Source of the DNA: Pelargonium x hortorum
Taxonomy: Eukaryota; Streptophyta; Magnoliopsida; Geraniales; Geraniaceae
Length of the DNA: 64,000 nt
Direction of reading: 5' to 3'
NCBI GenBank assembly: GCA_036897525.1
Contig: JAYMTJ010000026.1
Location: forward strand, 44,811-108,810
In this document: positions 25,201 to 36,045 of the stretch, piece by piece
Layout of the letters: each line of letters starts with the position of its first letter
Position numbering within the stretch: the stretch's first letter is position 1
The notes under the pieces: model-generated
Seen by the model: the letters and a program-made list of their open reading frames with translations, nothing else
The model's database searches: none
What the model was told of the DNA's origin: nothing
Program-made: the position numbers and the translations under genes

Positions 25201-27173
25201 TTACTCTAGGAGTTCATAATTTAAGAATGCAGCTATGAAGACCGAGAAGATAGATGGGTCATAAGGCTTATCAGAAGGGGGCTACGGAGTAAGAGTCTAG
25301 CTTCTAAGAGGAGAGTTTTCCTAGCTAGGTATTATGCATATGAAACAAAGAATTAAGAGTAAGGCAAGCGAGAATATGAAGTTTGAGATTAGAACCTTTG
25401 TCTTTTTTGTCCTTTTAAAGATGTTAGCGAAAAAGCTGAGGCTAAAGTCCTTTTTATGTTACGAGAGGTCTTTCTCTTGCATATATCAACGAGATATTTA
25501 TTGTTTATAAAGTCAGGTTAGGACATTTCACTCATTGGATAACAAATTCTAGTCTAAGCATTTCTAACTAGTCTAATAAGGGAGTCCAAAACTTTGTATT
25601 CTTGGTAAGCAAGCGAAAGGAGATAAATAAACTCTACAAGAATATCTTGTAAAGCTGTCCAAAGAAAGAAGGTGCTAAAGCTTAAAGGTAAAGGTGGACA
25701 CTAATGGATACCAGATTCTCTAAGTGATGCTAGGAACCTTGTATAACCGATAAGTAACATAAACCTGATAAGACTGAAACCAGTCAATGCCGGTCAATAA
25801 ACGCTTTTCCCAGGGCAAACTTTATTTACTAACTTGTTAGGTACTTTTCTGTACCAATTGAAATCCTACACTAATTCTAAATCCAATTCTAACTGGGAAC
25901 TTACAGGATCCTGTTGGAGAATATGAAAGTTGTACAAAGACAAGCTTTGCCTTACCATAGGAACTTGACAGACCTATTTGAACTCTAATCCCAGTAAATA
26001 ACACAGACCGTTGCTTGCTAAGACTAAGACAGCTCTTTCAGTTGTTCTTGCTTGATAGTCCACCTTTAGGAGAGTTCAGGTAAGATTTTCTCTTAATTCT
26101 TTGTTGTTTGCAGCCTATTAATGGAACCGGATTTTCTTTCATTTTTTGTTGAGTATATTCTATTGTTCTCGGTATTCATTGGACAAGGTTCTAATAGATA
26201 GAACTTTGATCTTAAGCTCTCTACTGAATAAAAAAGAATCCTAGAATTAGACACCGGTTTTTTTAATTAAGGTTGTTATCCGGGTATTCCCTTTAGTTTT
26301 TATGCTTGCGATACAAGTCTAGTGTTTGGGAAGTGAAAAGCCTTAATTGTCCTGTTGGTGCTGGGTCTTTCTCCTTTCATTTAGCTTTCATTTAATTAAC
26401 AATACTTTTACAATAGGGTATGCTTTTGTTAATAAAAATGCCTTTTGTACAAAACTTTGTATGGTAATACTAAGCAACGATATATATTTCAAAACGAAGG
26501 CCCAAAAACGAAATCCAGAGATCCGGTATCTTACTTAAATATATGGAATATTTACCTTCTTTAATATTTAATAACACGGGTACTGAAACCTAGAAATCCC
26601 TAACCCTATAAGCATGCCAAGGAAGAACCCTAAGCTTAAGGAACTCTCTCTTACTAATGCTAAGAATGTTCATTAAGAATAGAGTCCTCGCTAATTCAAT
26701 GCTCTTAGTCTAGTCCAACGCGTGCCATATCGGTGCTGTTTCCCTCTAACCTCACCTCTAGTCCAGTTGCTGCTAATGAAATGAAACACTCTCCTTCTAC
26801 CTCCGATCCTCCGCCTATGGATCCATGCCCAACTAATAGCATCCCTAATCCATGTTCAACTTAGAACACCTCCCTCATTGAATCCCAGCCAACCTAGCCC
26901 AGTAACCAACCTTCTAAGCCCTGTGTTGCTAGTCGGTGAATGAAGGATATAGGTAGATATAATATTATATAATATAATAACACAACTTTCAGTCTGTCTA
27001 TGAAACCCGAACTCTATAAAACCCAGTCCTTGTCCGCTAGCCACTGTCGCTTAAATGAGTTCCAGTTTAGTAGTTTAAGAAGGTAAGAACTTTTTATTGA
27101 TTTTGCATGTATATGAAAATAAACTTTTTCTCAGAAAAGAGTCGAAAATCAGGGCTCTCAAGAATAGAAGTGC
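22250..27173. other. non-coding stretch with C-rich islands
   Basis: No gene was recognised. Parts of it (about 22650-22860, 23560-23890 and 26690-26930) are C-rich and G-poor on the + strand, with a higher G+C content than the rest. They look like a different class of sequence, possibly inserted, but no source was identified. The open frames here are short and unrelated to known proteins. Confidence 0.6.
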
Positions 27174-27290
27174 CTTTTTTCATGTGCAAATTTCAACCAG
27201 TGTAAAATCCAATAAGACCTATTTTGTATATAGGAGCAGCCTCCAATTCAAGAAAAAGGAGTCGGCCCTGATATTATAAAGTAATAAAAA
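27174..27290 (+). repeat. diverged member (outlier copy) of the 33-36 kb repeat family
   Basis: The segment aligns along its length with the copies at 33.21 and 34.70 kb. Shared pieces include CATGTGCAAATTTCAACCA, then GTAAAATC-AATAA-ACCTATT, then AGAAAAAGGAGTCGGCCC against AGAAAAAGTGGGCCTCCC, and a closing AAGTAATAAAA against AAGTAAGAAAA. In the frame running through it the peptide VQISTSVKS parallels QISTTVKV at 34.7 kb and QNSTTVKS at 33.2 kb. It lies 6 kb from the main cluster. Diverged by substitutions and small indels, it is visible only by alignment to its relatives. Confidence 0.5.
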
Positions 27291-28672
27291 GCTACACGAC
27301 TTAATCGAGGATTCAAAGGTGTAGTAGGAATAGGAACCCTTTCACTTTATATATTTATAGTCAATTTGATTGAAACAAAAAGGGATTGAGTTGTAAAATA
27401 TCCTTTGGTTTTTAGGAGCTAGCTCAAAGGAAGGTAATCGAGATAAAGTTTTCGGGCCTACAAATCTAAAGGGATCCTGATTTTTTTTGTGGGCGCCGAT
27501 ATTGAGGTCCTAAGAAAGCAAGCTAAGGGTTTCGTCGATCAAAGCTATTTCTACTCTATGTTTGATAACTACGCGTTTTGAGTCTATAACTTTATGAGGA
27601 GCTTGTGTAACTAAAGCAACCTTGTATTATTAAACTGAGATATCGGAAACTCCTTTGATAGTTTGGTATTCTAAACATTCTATTAGGGGTCTCCAGGCAG
27701 AGTATCGAAAACCTTTTCTTTTTATAGAGGAGGCGGGTTGACTGTTATGTTAAACTTGTATCCTTTATTGGTTCCGTAAGGGGTCTGCTCCTGCTCATAT
27801 CCATAGAATTTTCATTTATAGCTAGGACTTGAGATTAGAATTCACGAACTATGTCTAAATTTATACCTTGTCTCTATAGTCTTAGGATTCCTTATGCTCT
27901 TGAATAGTACGTAAGTGGGGGCTTCTACCTGTAACTCATACTGGAATCTCCTTGTTTTTGACCTGTCTTGCTCTTTCTAGTACATCATTCTATCTATAGA
28001 TTTTTCCTAATATACTAACTTTCTTAAGATTAATTGCACGATTTTCCGTAACTTGACAAGTCTAACAACACTGATTTTAGAATCAAAGTCAAATCTATCT
28101 CAATCTGGAAGTCGGGTTCCTTTCCTTACCTATGTGGTGTAGTCAAAACAAAGCCTACAATACAAAAGCGGTGCCTCTAGATAAAAAAAGCGAATACCTA
28201 CATGTATTGTATAAACTTCATAAGAGCGTCTTTTCCTAAGTTCTTTTACATCTCAAAAGGGTACTTTGTTGGATTCCCGTCTCATTTCCTAAAGGGTTAA
28301 CTGCTGTGCTGTACAAGAGTGCTAATGGAATCGCTTAGCAGTGCCTCTAATTTATTTATGGGAGAGTCTATATCTGTAACATTAAAACCCTTACTTTTTA
28401 TTTACTTAAAATTTAGATCATAGGTTGTTAGGGAAAGCTCTTGTGGATACAGAACACGTGTACATCTAAGTTATGTTATAGCTTATTCCTTTTTTTTACT
28501 ACGAAAACCCTCTTAAAGGTTGTATTTGTTCTTGATTAACTCACCTTTGTCTTGTACCTTTATTTAACAAATACGATTAAAAGGCACGCACAAAAATCTC
28601 CTGGATAACTAAAGGGTCTAAAAGGAAAAATCATTTACTAGGGTATTTATTTGATTTGTCTTCTTTTTAGTA

Positions 28673-28712
28673 GGGCACAACTCAGCGCAAGTGGTTGACT
28701 CTTAATCTTTCC
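28673..28712 (+). pseudogene. weak tRNA-Lys-like arm
   Basis: ACTCAGCGCAAGTGGTTGACTCTTAATC resembles a D-arm joined to an anticodon region of a lysine tRNA (bacterial type GTTGACTTTTAATC), with anticodon-loop letters CTCTTAA. There is no T-arm downstream and the stems do not close. Chance resemblance is quite possible. Confidence 0.2.
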
Positions 28713-29570
28713 TCAAACTGACCCTCGTTTTATCAGAAGCCCTTGTGAGCTAAAAGATAAACTTTTTTTTCAGGCTACTATACGATAAGATCCGCAAAAG
28801 CAGGTAAATTAATTTGTAGGGTTTCTTTAAAGATTTCCTTTCCTCTGCGCGAGCAACAACTCTATTAATTAATTAACTTAGTACAGTAAACCCATAGATT
28901 TCTCTATGCTCAGGGAATTCCTTCCATTACAGACCTTTTACACAAATTTCAAGAACTTATTCACCTACTTTTTTGCAATCGTTATAAAGTAAATTATAAG
29001 AGATATCCATTATTAGAATTTTAACTAAAACCCTCTTTTGACTAGAATAAAGAACTCTATTCCTAATATACTAACTACCAACTACTTTCAAGAAGTTACT
29101 TTATATTTCCGCAATAAGGGGTACTGCCCTATTTATCGTGTCTAATTAGAACTTGGTGAGATCCTGCACTTTTGTAGACCTATCTTCCGTATATGAGAAT
29201 GCATCAAGAATAGCTTTGCTTTGTTTATAATTAAAAAAGTTTTAGTTATTACTTTTCAGTATATCGGGAGTTAGAAATAGCTGTGTATATGTATAGTATA
29301 ATAAGGTTAACCATTCTTAGCAAGATTTCTGCCTAAGTTTAAGCAAACCCTACTGGCGGTTTTTGCTTACTTATGACCTTAGGATAACAAAACAAAAAAG
29401 GGGGAGCATGCTACAACTACTAAGGGATAACTTAGATATATAATATCTATACTATACTAAGAGCATTGGATTTTAGTATATACGTTAATAGGCACTCCTT
29501 ACCAAAACGCATTACCCCTAATATGAATTGGGGGGAAGCGCTCCTATAGGAAAATACTTTAGGGTTCCTT

Positions 29571-29600
29571 GCTAGTAAGACATTGGACTCTTAACCTGGC
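29571..29600 (+). pseudogene. weak tRNA-Lys-like anticodon arm
   Basis: AGTAAGACATTGGACTCTTAACCTGG resembles the D-stem and anticodon arm of plant mitochondrial tRNA-Lys (AGAGCATTGGGCTTTTAACCTAA from memory), with CTCTTAA in the loop position. The last stem pair is broken, and there is neither an acceptor strand nor a T-arm. It could be a small relic or coincidence. Confidence 0.25.
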
Positions 29601-30876
29601 AGTAGAAGATACAAATACTGTGAAGATAGTCGTTACGCTTATAATTATTAGTTTAGGGGAGGCTTCGAATTTATACAGATTTCACAAGGGCCTTCTAAAG
29701 AGTTACTCTTTTATCTTTTATATTGGAGGTGCTGTAATACCTAACTCTCATTTTCATTCAACAAAGTATAAAATTTCATTATGAAGCTTAAGCAGCGTTT
29801 ATATGCAAAGGTGCATGACAGTTAACTAATCATAGGGGTAATAAAGAAACTCAATCTATATTACATTACTAAAATTCCCCTGTTCATCACAAAGTATACG
29901 TAATAGCGATATCCCTCGGTATTTCCAGGTTTTTGGAATTTTATACTAACTAAAAAAATGACGTATTGCTAGATTAATACTATACCTCCCTGCCTGTATT
30001 TTCATTTTCAAGGAATTGCTTTATGTTATGTTCCATATACTTTGAAGAAAGGTCTTTTTTTTTTTATAAATAAGGCCTTTTTGTACAACAAGATTTTAGC
30101 TACCGATTTGGCTGGGAAGCAGATACTATCCACATGTGGTTTATTTTATATGCCTGAATTCTAGAAAATGAAATTATTAGAAAGAAGTCTCTATTAATCT
30201 TAATGCTTTTTTAGATACGGATTTGCCCTAAAACTAGAAAGAAATTAAAAAATTCTGAGGTGCTAAAAGCCTTACCATACAAAATAAATGTACTTGTTCC
30301 CGGGAAAGTTCATATAAATTCTATTATATGAAGAGAGTTATTCTCTATTTTATCGAGACTCTACATGAAATGCAATTTCTAATTTAGTTGAAAATACTTT
30401 TTAGATGAAGTATAGGCTACGTAAACTATTCCAGTAATCTTAGTACCTTTTATACCCTACCGAATACTCTATTATTTACTTCTTTTCCATGACAGAACCT
30501 GGGACTTACATGAGTATACGTTTGATACTTCTGAATCTAAGAGCCAATGCCTTTGACCTTAAAGGTGTAAATAGGATTGCTAATCCAGTCTAGAACTTGA
30601 AAAAAAAACTTTATACAGCTGACTACTTTTGCTATTCGTAGGTGTGCAAGATAAAAGGGAGACAGCTCATTATAATACAAGAACTCTCTATACTACGGAG
30701 AACCATGACTTGAGACTTTGCTCGTCGATTCCTCTTAAGAAACCTGGCTAGCGCTAGTAGGCACTTCTCTTTTAGAAATAAAAAACCTATGAGTAGAGTA
30801 GATTAGCTCTAAAGTAACAGAACAAGTAGCAGCCTTGTTAGAAACTTATCTTCCTGAGACTTTCTATTAAAGTTAA

Positions 30877-30888
30877 AGGGGTACCCCT
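30877..30888. repeat. 12-bp perfect palindrome AGGGGTACCCCT
   Basis: This is the longest of five sites containing GGGTACCC; the others start at 11937, 12354, 52966 and 63980. From base composition alone I estimate about 0.2 such 8-mers in 64 kb. A similar but shorter motif (AAGGAGTACCTCC) follows directly. Confidence 0.85.
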
Positions 30889-33210
30889 AAGGAGTACCTC
30901 CTATCCTACCTATATTAAACACACAAATAAGCTTTTTTCTTTGATAATATCAACTAAAATATCTATCTATAGGAATAGGCGAAAGGCTTTATTACATTAA
31001 CCCAAATGTTATAACCTGGGGTTCTATTCGTCGAACTTGAGGTATTATTCTCGCTTAGATTTCAAAAAAAAATAGAGAATGTCCTATTAAGAGAGTCAAG
31101 TCATAATTCTTAACAGAAGGAGACAAGGCTTAAATACCTATAAGGAATCTACTCTCAAAGAAAGAACAAAGCTAAGCAATTAATAGAGTTTCCTCACAAT
31201 CCCTAAGCTTGCTTACACTATACTCTAGACTCTACTCTAAAAGCTACACTTGAAAGGGCTTCCCATTAGCTCTCCACTCAACTCAACAGCTTAGTACTGT
31301 CGGCTGTTTACTGTACTCATTTACTAAACTCAAAGGAAGAACTAGAGAAGGTTTAATAGTTGGCAAAGTTCTTACTTGCTCGGGAAACTTCTAACTAAAC
31401 TAAGTGAATTCTTGACTGACATAACTTGATAAAGACTTTGAACCTGCTGCTACAAGCTTCATTTTTCTGTTGACGTACCTTTCGCTATCATCTATAATTC
31501 AAAAGACTTTCTACTAAAATAAAATAGCTTAATCTATATATAAATATGGTTTAACAACTTAAGCGATTTAGATTACTAGAAATGTTTCTAACTATAAAGG
31601 GTGCCCCAATTCATATGTCATAGGTATATTATCTAAGTGACTTAGATTCTTCAGCTCTATATCTATAGGAGTCCATCATTTTGTCCTAAAATAAGTAAGT
31701 CTGGAGAATCCCAATATAAATATTGCCTAAGTCTTAATGTAAATAGTTGTTCCTTCTTTCCATGTTAGGAGCACTTGATCTCCTAACAGCACTTGCCTTG
31801 GGAGTATAGTATTAGCAGCACCGGCAGAGACAGAGATACTGCTACCTAAGAAAGGAGTATTAGGTACAGTACACCTGTTTACAAGAACAAGCTCGCTTTC
31901 AAGGTTCCTAGGATTTCAAGTCTTTTAGTGGTTCTAAGAAGAGTAGATACATTAGATGTAATTAGAGTGAACAAGCATGCATGTAAGATTCTACACTTGT
32001 TCCAGATGCTATTATCAGAGAGGTCTAGCTAGTAAGAAAAGTAAACAGGGTATTATAGCTCTGAGAGGATACAGCTTTAGCAAACAAGGAGGGAGTCTTT
32101 GTAATTGGTTGGCTATCAAGCTTGCCTCAGGATTATGAATTGGGTTTGGACTTCACAGGTTATTGGACAGGTTAGTTAGGGAATTCTGTTAGGGAAGAAT
32201 CGGAGTAAGGATAAGTTGTTCTAATGAATTAAATTAGTACACAAGAAACCGCTATAATTGGTTAGAATTTTCATTGATTTGCACCTCTGGCCACCTTAAG
32301 TTTGCTGTCACATTAGCAACCTTAGGACTTTTTGTTAGAGGTGGATATAGTTAGGGGGTTTCAAGAGTCACTGAGTTGTCATGGTTATAGCTGGCACTGT
32401 CAAGAGTATATATCGGTGAAGTCCTTTCCTGTTTAGTCATTACAAGTGCTCTCAAAGAATACATTTACCTCTCTCAAGATGAATCTAGCCTTGCTTTCAC
32501 TGAGCTACAGAAAGAAGGCTGTAACACAGAATACACAAGCTGCTAGGCGCGGAGCCCATACTTCTATTCTTTAATCTAAAGAGAGGATACCCGACTTTGT
32601 AGTTAAGGTGAGCTTTAGCTTACTGACACTTACGTGTTTGTTTGTTACTTTTATTCAGAATACCTATTTGCTAGACTTGGTTGTATCTTCATAGCTAGGA
32701 GTCTTATGGGCTATACCTTTCTTCAGAAATAAACCCTTCGTGAGCCTTGAATTAGAAATTTCCTAAAGCTACCCTTAACTTAAATGCTAAACTTTTTCTT
32801 AAGACCTGTAACCCTCTCTGATGCCTACCCTATTTCGTGATACCTAAAAAATCTCTTCTTCTTAGTCTTAGCAATGGGAATATAGGAGCCTTCTTAGCAA
32901 GAGAAGGAATTTAAGGAGGGAGTAGATAGGGCTAATAGGGGAACCAGGAATAGGGTTATTTTCTTTATAGTAGATAGTACTGTATTAGTTTGTATATTAG
33001 TAGTAGTTAGTTGTATTAGTGTATGTGCCTTATTTTTTTATCGCTAATGAGGGGTTGAGCCTTATATATCTAGTAGCTAGTCAAATTCAATTCTAGAATT
33101 CTCTGCTCTGCCGTTTGTAAGGTTGATATAGAAAAAGCAGGAGTTTTCCCACTATACTGGACTACCCTTTTTCTTCAAGCTTAAAAAAGACTCTTTCTAT
33201 TAGTAAACTC

Positions 33211-33366
33211 GTTTTTTTGGCTTGTCAGAATTCGACTACGGTAAAATCAATAAAACCTATTCCAGCTAACAAACAAAGCGGATCCCTTTCCAGAAAAAGT
33301 GGGCCTCCCCTACGTCCAAAAGTAAGAAAATTCCTCAAGATCCCTCTCGAACAGGCAGTTCTTTCC
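33211..33366 (+). repeat. repeat family copy 1, with open frame
   Basis: This is the most open member of the family. A frame starting with TTG at 33217 runs 61 codons to a stop at 33400. Its peptide includes STTVKSIKPIPANKQSG, then KSGPPLRPKVRKFLKIPLEQ. Copies at 34.70, 36.05 and 27.17 kb preserve the first part (QISTTVKV; ACQILTLVKVRNSILANK; VQISTSVK). Copies at 33.42, 34.94 and 35.46 kb preserve the second part (KVGxPxxxKVxK). Preservation in the same phase suggests descent from coding DNA, but indels and stops break the frame in other copies. I do not recognise the protein. The frame is short and has no clear start or ribosome-binding signal. Confidence 0.55.
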
Positions 33367-33402
33367 CCGGAATTAGAAACATTATTAAAAGTAGCAGGAT
33401 AA

Positions 33403-33575
33403 CTAATTGGGATTTTCTATGGTTTTGAAAAGGTAGGATCCCCCCTATACAGAAAAGTCCTCAAATTGTATGAGATGCTTCTCAAATAGACATTGAAATA
33501 GAAAAAGGATTTATCCTTATAACAAGAACTAGAGAATCACTTAGATAATGAGATTGTGAATGAAATACTCTAGAA
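33403..33575 (+). repeat. repeat family copy 2 (partner of the copy at 35441)
   Basis: It shares 20 exact bases with the copy at 35441-35460 (ctaattgggattttctatgg) and then the hairpin core AAGGTAGGATCCCCCCTATAC. Further along both have GAATCACTTAGATAA (33534-33548; 35521-35535) followed by AG..TTGTGAAT. Similarity runs about 150-170 bases with small indels, so these two are a segmental duplication within the family. One frame reads KVGSPLYRKVLK before a stop. Confidence 0.65.
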
Positions 33576-33632
33576 AAAGGGAACTCGTAATTAGCCGAGA
33601 CATCACTTTAGCAAATGTTCAAGCAACTTTGG

Positions 33633-33661
33633 AAAGAACGAGAGCTCAAGGGTTCGAGTCA
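33633..33661 (+). other. isolated tRNA T-arm-like motif
   Basis: GAGCTCAAGGGTTCGAGTCAG fits the T-loop/B-box consensus, but no other tRNA arms are visible upstream and the stem does not pair well. It is listed because such motifs are over-abundant in the window. Confidence 0.2.
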
Positions 33662-33666
33662 GTTCA

Positions 33667-33918
33667 CTAAAATAGGTTTGGCTTCTTTTGTTTTGTACTC
33701 TTCTTTTTATTTGTTTTAATTCTTTTACTTGTTTGAGCTAGAGTCTGTATCTTCTTAGTCTTCTTTGTACTACTCTTTGCTATACCTGTACTCTTCATAT
33801 AAGCTATACTTGTCTTCTTCTTCTTAGGAGCTGTACCTGTGGCTAAGAGCTTGCCCTTCTTCTTAGTATCCCCTTGAGTTAAAGTACTCCTCTTCTTCTT
33901 AACTGTAGCTTTGAGTAG
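33667..33918 (-). CDS. lysine-rich low-complexity open frame (hypothetical)
   Basis: This is a stop-to-stop frame of 83 sense codons. The only ATG is internal (33796-33798) and would give 43 residues. About 26 of 83 residues are lysine, almost all AAG within tracts, in segments such as ATVKKKRST, GDTKKKGK, GTAPKKKKTS and STKKTKKIQT. Threonine, serine and alanine fill the gaps, as in histone-H1-like or other DNA-coating tails. The DNA on the + strand is a degenerate CTT-rich repeat, so the composition may be a by-product of simple-sequence DNA instead of selection. KATVK recurs in the frame at 35.8 kb, and KKIQ recurs at 16.0 and 40.6 kb. There is no start signal or recognised family. It is most likely not expressed as such. 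Confidence 0.25.
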   Translation of the reverse strand, partial: LLKATVKKKRSTLTQGDTKKKGKLLATGTAPKKKKTSIAYMKSTGIAKSSTKKTKKIQTLAQTSKRIKTNKKKSTKQKKPNLF

Positions 33919-34494
33919 TTATTGTACTTATCTTAGTCTTATAGTTAGTATGTATACTCTAGAGGTCTTATTTCTTTTAGTTAGTGAGGGAGGGTTTTAA
34001 GGTGCGAAGCCCTTTATATTATAGTAGTTTCTTTACTTTGTGTTACTTGTTTATCGACAAGGAAGATAGAAACCTAGGGAGTATAGTAGTACGTACCCCC
34101 TAGTAAACGTTAGTTTAGGAGGTTGCTTAGTGTAAATGTAGAGTCTTGATAACACATGATATAGCACTACCAACTCATGAACTTCTTTTGTTGCTTTTAG
34201 ATTTCATTGGTTTTATCTTTCTATTCTTTGCTTTAGTTGTTTAGATTCTCTATTCTTTATCTTTCTTTCTTTATACGGTGGATATGGGCATGAGAGACTT
34301 AACTTAGTAGCTTAGGAGGAAGATTAGGAGTAGCAAGTATGAGCTATAACTAATAGGGCTCTATACATACATAGTAGCGTAGTAGGTAATAATGGTAGAC
34401 AGGATAACACAGGTTCTTATATTATTCTTATACTTCTATTAGAAATTAGAGTCTTGTTTTAGTGTGTATAGGTTTCCTTTTATTTAGAAGTTAT

Positions 34495-34549
34495 TTATAA
34501 GGTATCTTCCTCAATGTACTACGGAGCTTATCAATTGAGAGGATAGGAA
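34495..34549 (+). repeat. diverged duplicate (partner 35669-35723)
   Basis: TATAAGGT, then TTCCTC, then GGAGCTTATC (34523-34532) and TTGAGAGGA occur in the same order as at 35669-35723 (GGAGCTTATC at 35696-35705), with small indels between them. This is a separate degenerate duplication within the same island. Confidence 0.55.
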
Positions 34550-34694
34550 CCTAGGAGTGTTTTGATAGCTAGTCGATAGGTATTCCCATACTTCCTATTT
34601 TAGTGAAAAAGAGTAGGACTTTCGCATATAGAGTCATCCTACATTTTTTGAGAAAAGGGGACGAGAAAACTTCTATTTCTGTTGGGAAACCTTT

Positions 34695-34822
34695 CAAATT
34701 GAATGTTCAAATTTCTACTACGGTAAAAGTACTCAACCAGCTTTTAACTAATAAAATCCCAGCTCCTCTCCTGAAAAGTAGGATCATCCTACGTGGAAAA
34801 GTAAGAAAAGTTGTATAAAACA
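34695..34822 (+). repeat. repeat family copy 3, with hairpin core
   Basis: It aligns with copy 1: TTCAAATTTCTACTACGG-TAAAAG, then ACTAATAAAATCCCAGC, then AAAAGTAGGATCATCCTACG, then GAAAAGTAAGAAAA. Its core GTAGGATCATCCTAC (34778-34792) is a near-perfect 15-base palindrome. An open frame that began upstream at 34603 passes through it and ends at 34818, giving QISTTVKV and KVRK in the same phase as copy 1. This is the second of two copies with an unbroken frame across the whole unit. Confidence 0.6.
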
Positions 34823-34852
34823 ATCAGAATAAGGACCTATATATAATATAAG

Positions 34853-34864
34853 TACGCGCGCGCG
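34853..34864. repeat. alternating CG run (TACGCGCGCGCG)
   Basis: This is an alternating C-G tract in an A+T-rich setting. TACGCGCGC also occurs at 10156-10164 and 50728-50736. Such tracts can adopt Z-DNA; no role is evident. Confidence 0.8.
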
Positions 34865-34926
34865 AGAGGTGGCTTCATTCCTTCTCTTTCTTATTTGAAC
34901 TATCTCGTACAGTACTTTTGCTATTC

Positions 34927-35015
34927 TTTCTATGGGTTGCTGAAAGGTAGGATTGCCCTATACTAAAAAGTAAGAAAACTCCCCAGAATGCCTCCCAAAT
35001 AGACAGCAAGACTAG
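34927..35015 (+). repeat. repeat family copy 4
   Basis: It shares TTCTATGGGTTGCTGAAAGG with the copy at 35441, then the core TAGGATTGCCCTATAC, then AAAAAGTAAGAAAACTCCCC and CCCAAATAGACAG, which parallel copy 1 (AAAAGTAAGAAAATTCCTC, CGAACAGGCAG). The translation is KVGLPYTKK up to a stop, resuming in another frame as KVRKLPRMPPK, so a 1-base indel has broken the ancestral frame. Confidence 0.6.
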
Positions 35016-35440
35016 TATAAGCCAAGCGTTGGTAAGTAGAGAATCCAGTTTATAGGCTCTACCCTTTCTTTCAAAGTAAGCAAATAGATAAAATCAAAAT
35101 GGATGAGAAAGGGCCTCTTCTATATTTGGGCATTGTTTGTTTACTTTAATCTGTAAACTTTTTAAATGAGCTTTTATGGTATGGGTTGAAAAGCGTTTGC
35201 TTTCGTTGAGGGGTTGCTCTTCAAACAAACATGTTCCTTTGTTCCCAGTTAGAATATCTTTCAAAAGAAAAAAGAAAAGAAGGGGTTTCCAAGGCATTTC
35301 AAGCCAAGGGTTCTTATAAGCTAATCAGGCTTAGAAATTCAAATAGGAGCTCTAGTCTGTATTAAGGGAAGTTTTAGCCTGGCCGGTATTATCCCTTATT
35401 AATGAACAGATAAGAAGCTACGCCCTTGTGCTGTTAGTTT

Positions 35441-35595
35441 CTAATTGGGATTTTCTATGGGTTGCTGAAAGGTTAGGATTGCCCTACGTGAAAAAGCCTC
35501 TGAAATAGGCAGTTAACAAGGAATCACTTAGATAAAAAGTAGGTTGTGAATACAAGAGGTGACTCTCAAACTAGAGAAAAGTAGCCAAGCGAGAT
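35441..35595 (+). repeat. repeat family copy 5 (partner of the copy at 33403)
   Basis: Same unit as copy 2 over about 150 bases: ctaattgggattttctatgg at 35441-35460, the hairpin core GGTTAGGATTGCCCTACG, a shortened middle (GAAATAGGCAGTTAACAAG), then GAATCACTTAGATAA. The translated core is LGLPYVKKPLK followed by a stop. Compared with the others it has lost the AAGTAAGAAAA segment. Confidence 0.65.
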
Positions 35596-35668
35596 AGAGA
35601 GTAGAGTTACCGTAATTGTTAAATCAATTCTGTAAAGAAAGACAAGGGCCAGTTCTTGCCTTCTTTTG

Positions 35669-35723
35669 TATAAGGTCTATTCCTCCCTGTGTTATGGAGC
35701 TTATCTATTGTATTGAGAGGAAG
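35669..35723 (+). repeat. diverged duplicate (partner 34495-34549)
   Basis: Same ordered words as 34495-34549: TATAAGGT, TTCCTC, GGAGCTTATC, TTGAGAGGA. A further 12-base exact match AAGGTGCGAAGC joins 33999-34010 with 35937-35948, so several different blocks of this island are duplicated. Confidence 0.55.
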
Positions 35724-35794
35724 GCTTCCTTAATAGAGCAAGAGTACGTCTCTCTTACCGACTGCAGCGATAACGGAGGAAGGTCGTTGTAGTG

Positions 35795-35980
35795 TTATAG
35801 TTTGTCATAGAGGGTATATGAATACGCATAAGCAACTTCTTCTGACTTACCTGACCTAACGGATTCTGACTTACTTGAGCTAGCTGACTTTGACCTAACG
35901 GACTTAACTGTTGCTTTTTCTTGCGAGCTGCTCTCTAAGGTGCGAAGCAGTTTGAAGAGTTTTGTCGAAATGAATTGCAT
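35795..35980 (-). CDS. Ser/Lys-rich open frame over a short tandem repeat (hypothetical)
   Basis: An open minus-strand frame of 61 codons whose middle reads KATVKSVRSKSASSSKSES and then VRSGKSEE. The Ser/Arg/Lys repetition comes from the DNA: TTCTGACTTAC at 35840 and 35864, and TGACCTAACGGA at 35852 and 35891, form an imperfect tandem array with a unit near 24 bases. KATVK also appears in the lysine-rich frame at 33.7-33.9 kb, where the DNA is similar (AACTGTAGCTTT against AACTGTTGCTTT). No known domain, no membrane segment, and no start signal that I can support. It is probably a repeat-derived chance frame. Confidence 0.2.
   Translation of the reverse strand: MQFISTKLFKLLRTLESSSQEKATVKSVRSKSASSSKSESVRSGKSEEVAYAYSYTLYDKL
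35840..35902. repeat. imperfect tandem repeat, unit about 24 bp
   Basis: TTCTGACTTACCTGACCTAACGGA-like units. The first 11 bases recur exactly at 35840 and 35864. TGACCTAACGGA recurs exactly at 35852 and 35891. Copies are separated by a diverged piece with TTGAGCTAGC. Confidence 0.7.
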
Positions 35981-36045
35981 TACCTACTTTTTTCTAAAAA
36001 AAAGAGGTCTAAAATAAAATCCAGTACTTATAGAGGAGAACCCTG

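Larger units (their letters stand above)
27291..33210. other. non-coding stretch
   Basis: No gene was recognised. It contains a perfect 12-bp palindrome at 30877 and two weak tRNA-Lys-like anticodon arms at 28.67 and 29.57 kb. A compositionally different, G-richer tract runs from about 31750 to 33000; it has TGTATTAGT-type short repeats near 32980-33020. Short open frames are unremarkable. Confidence 0.6.

Noticed and set aside
34360-34440. GACAGGATAACACAGG resembling the peptidyl-transferase region of large-subunit rRNA
   Set aside because: Only a few bases agree; no other conserved rRNA blocks are nearby.
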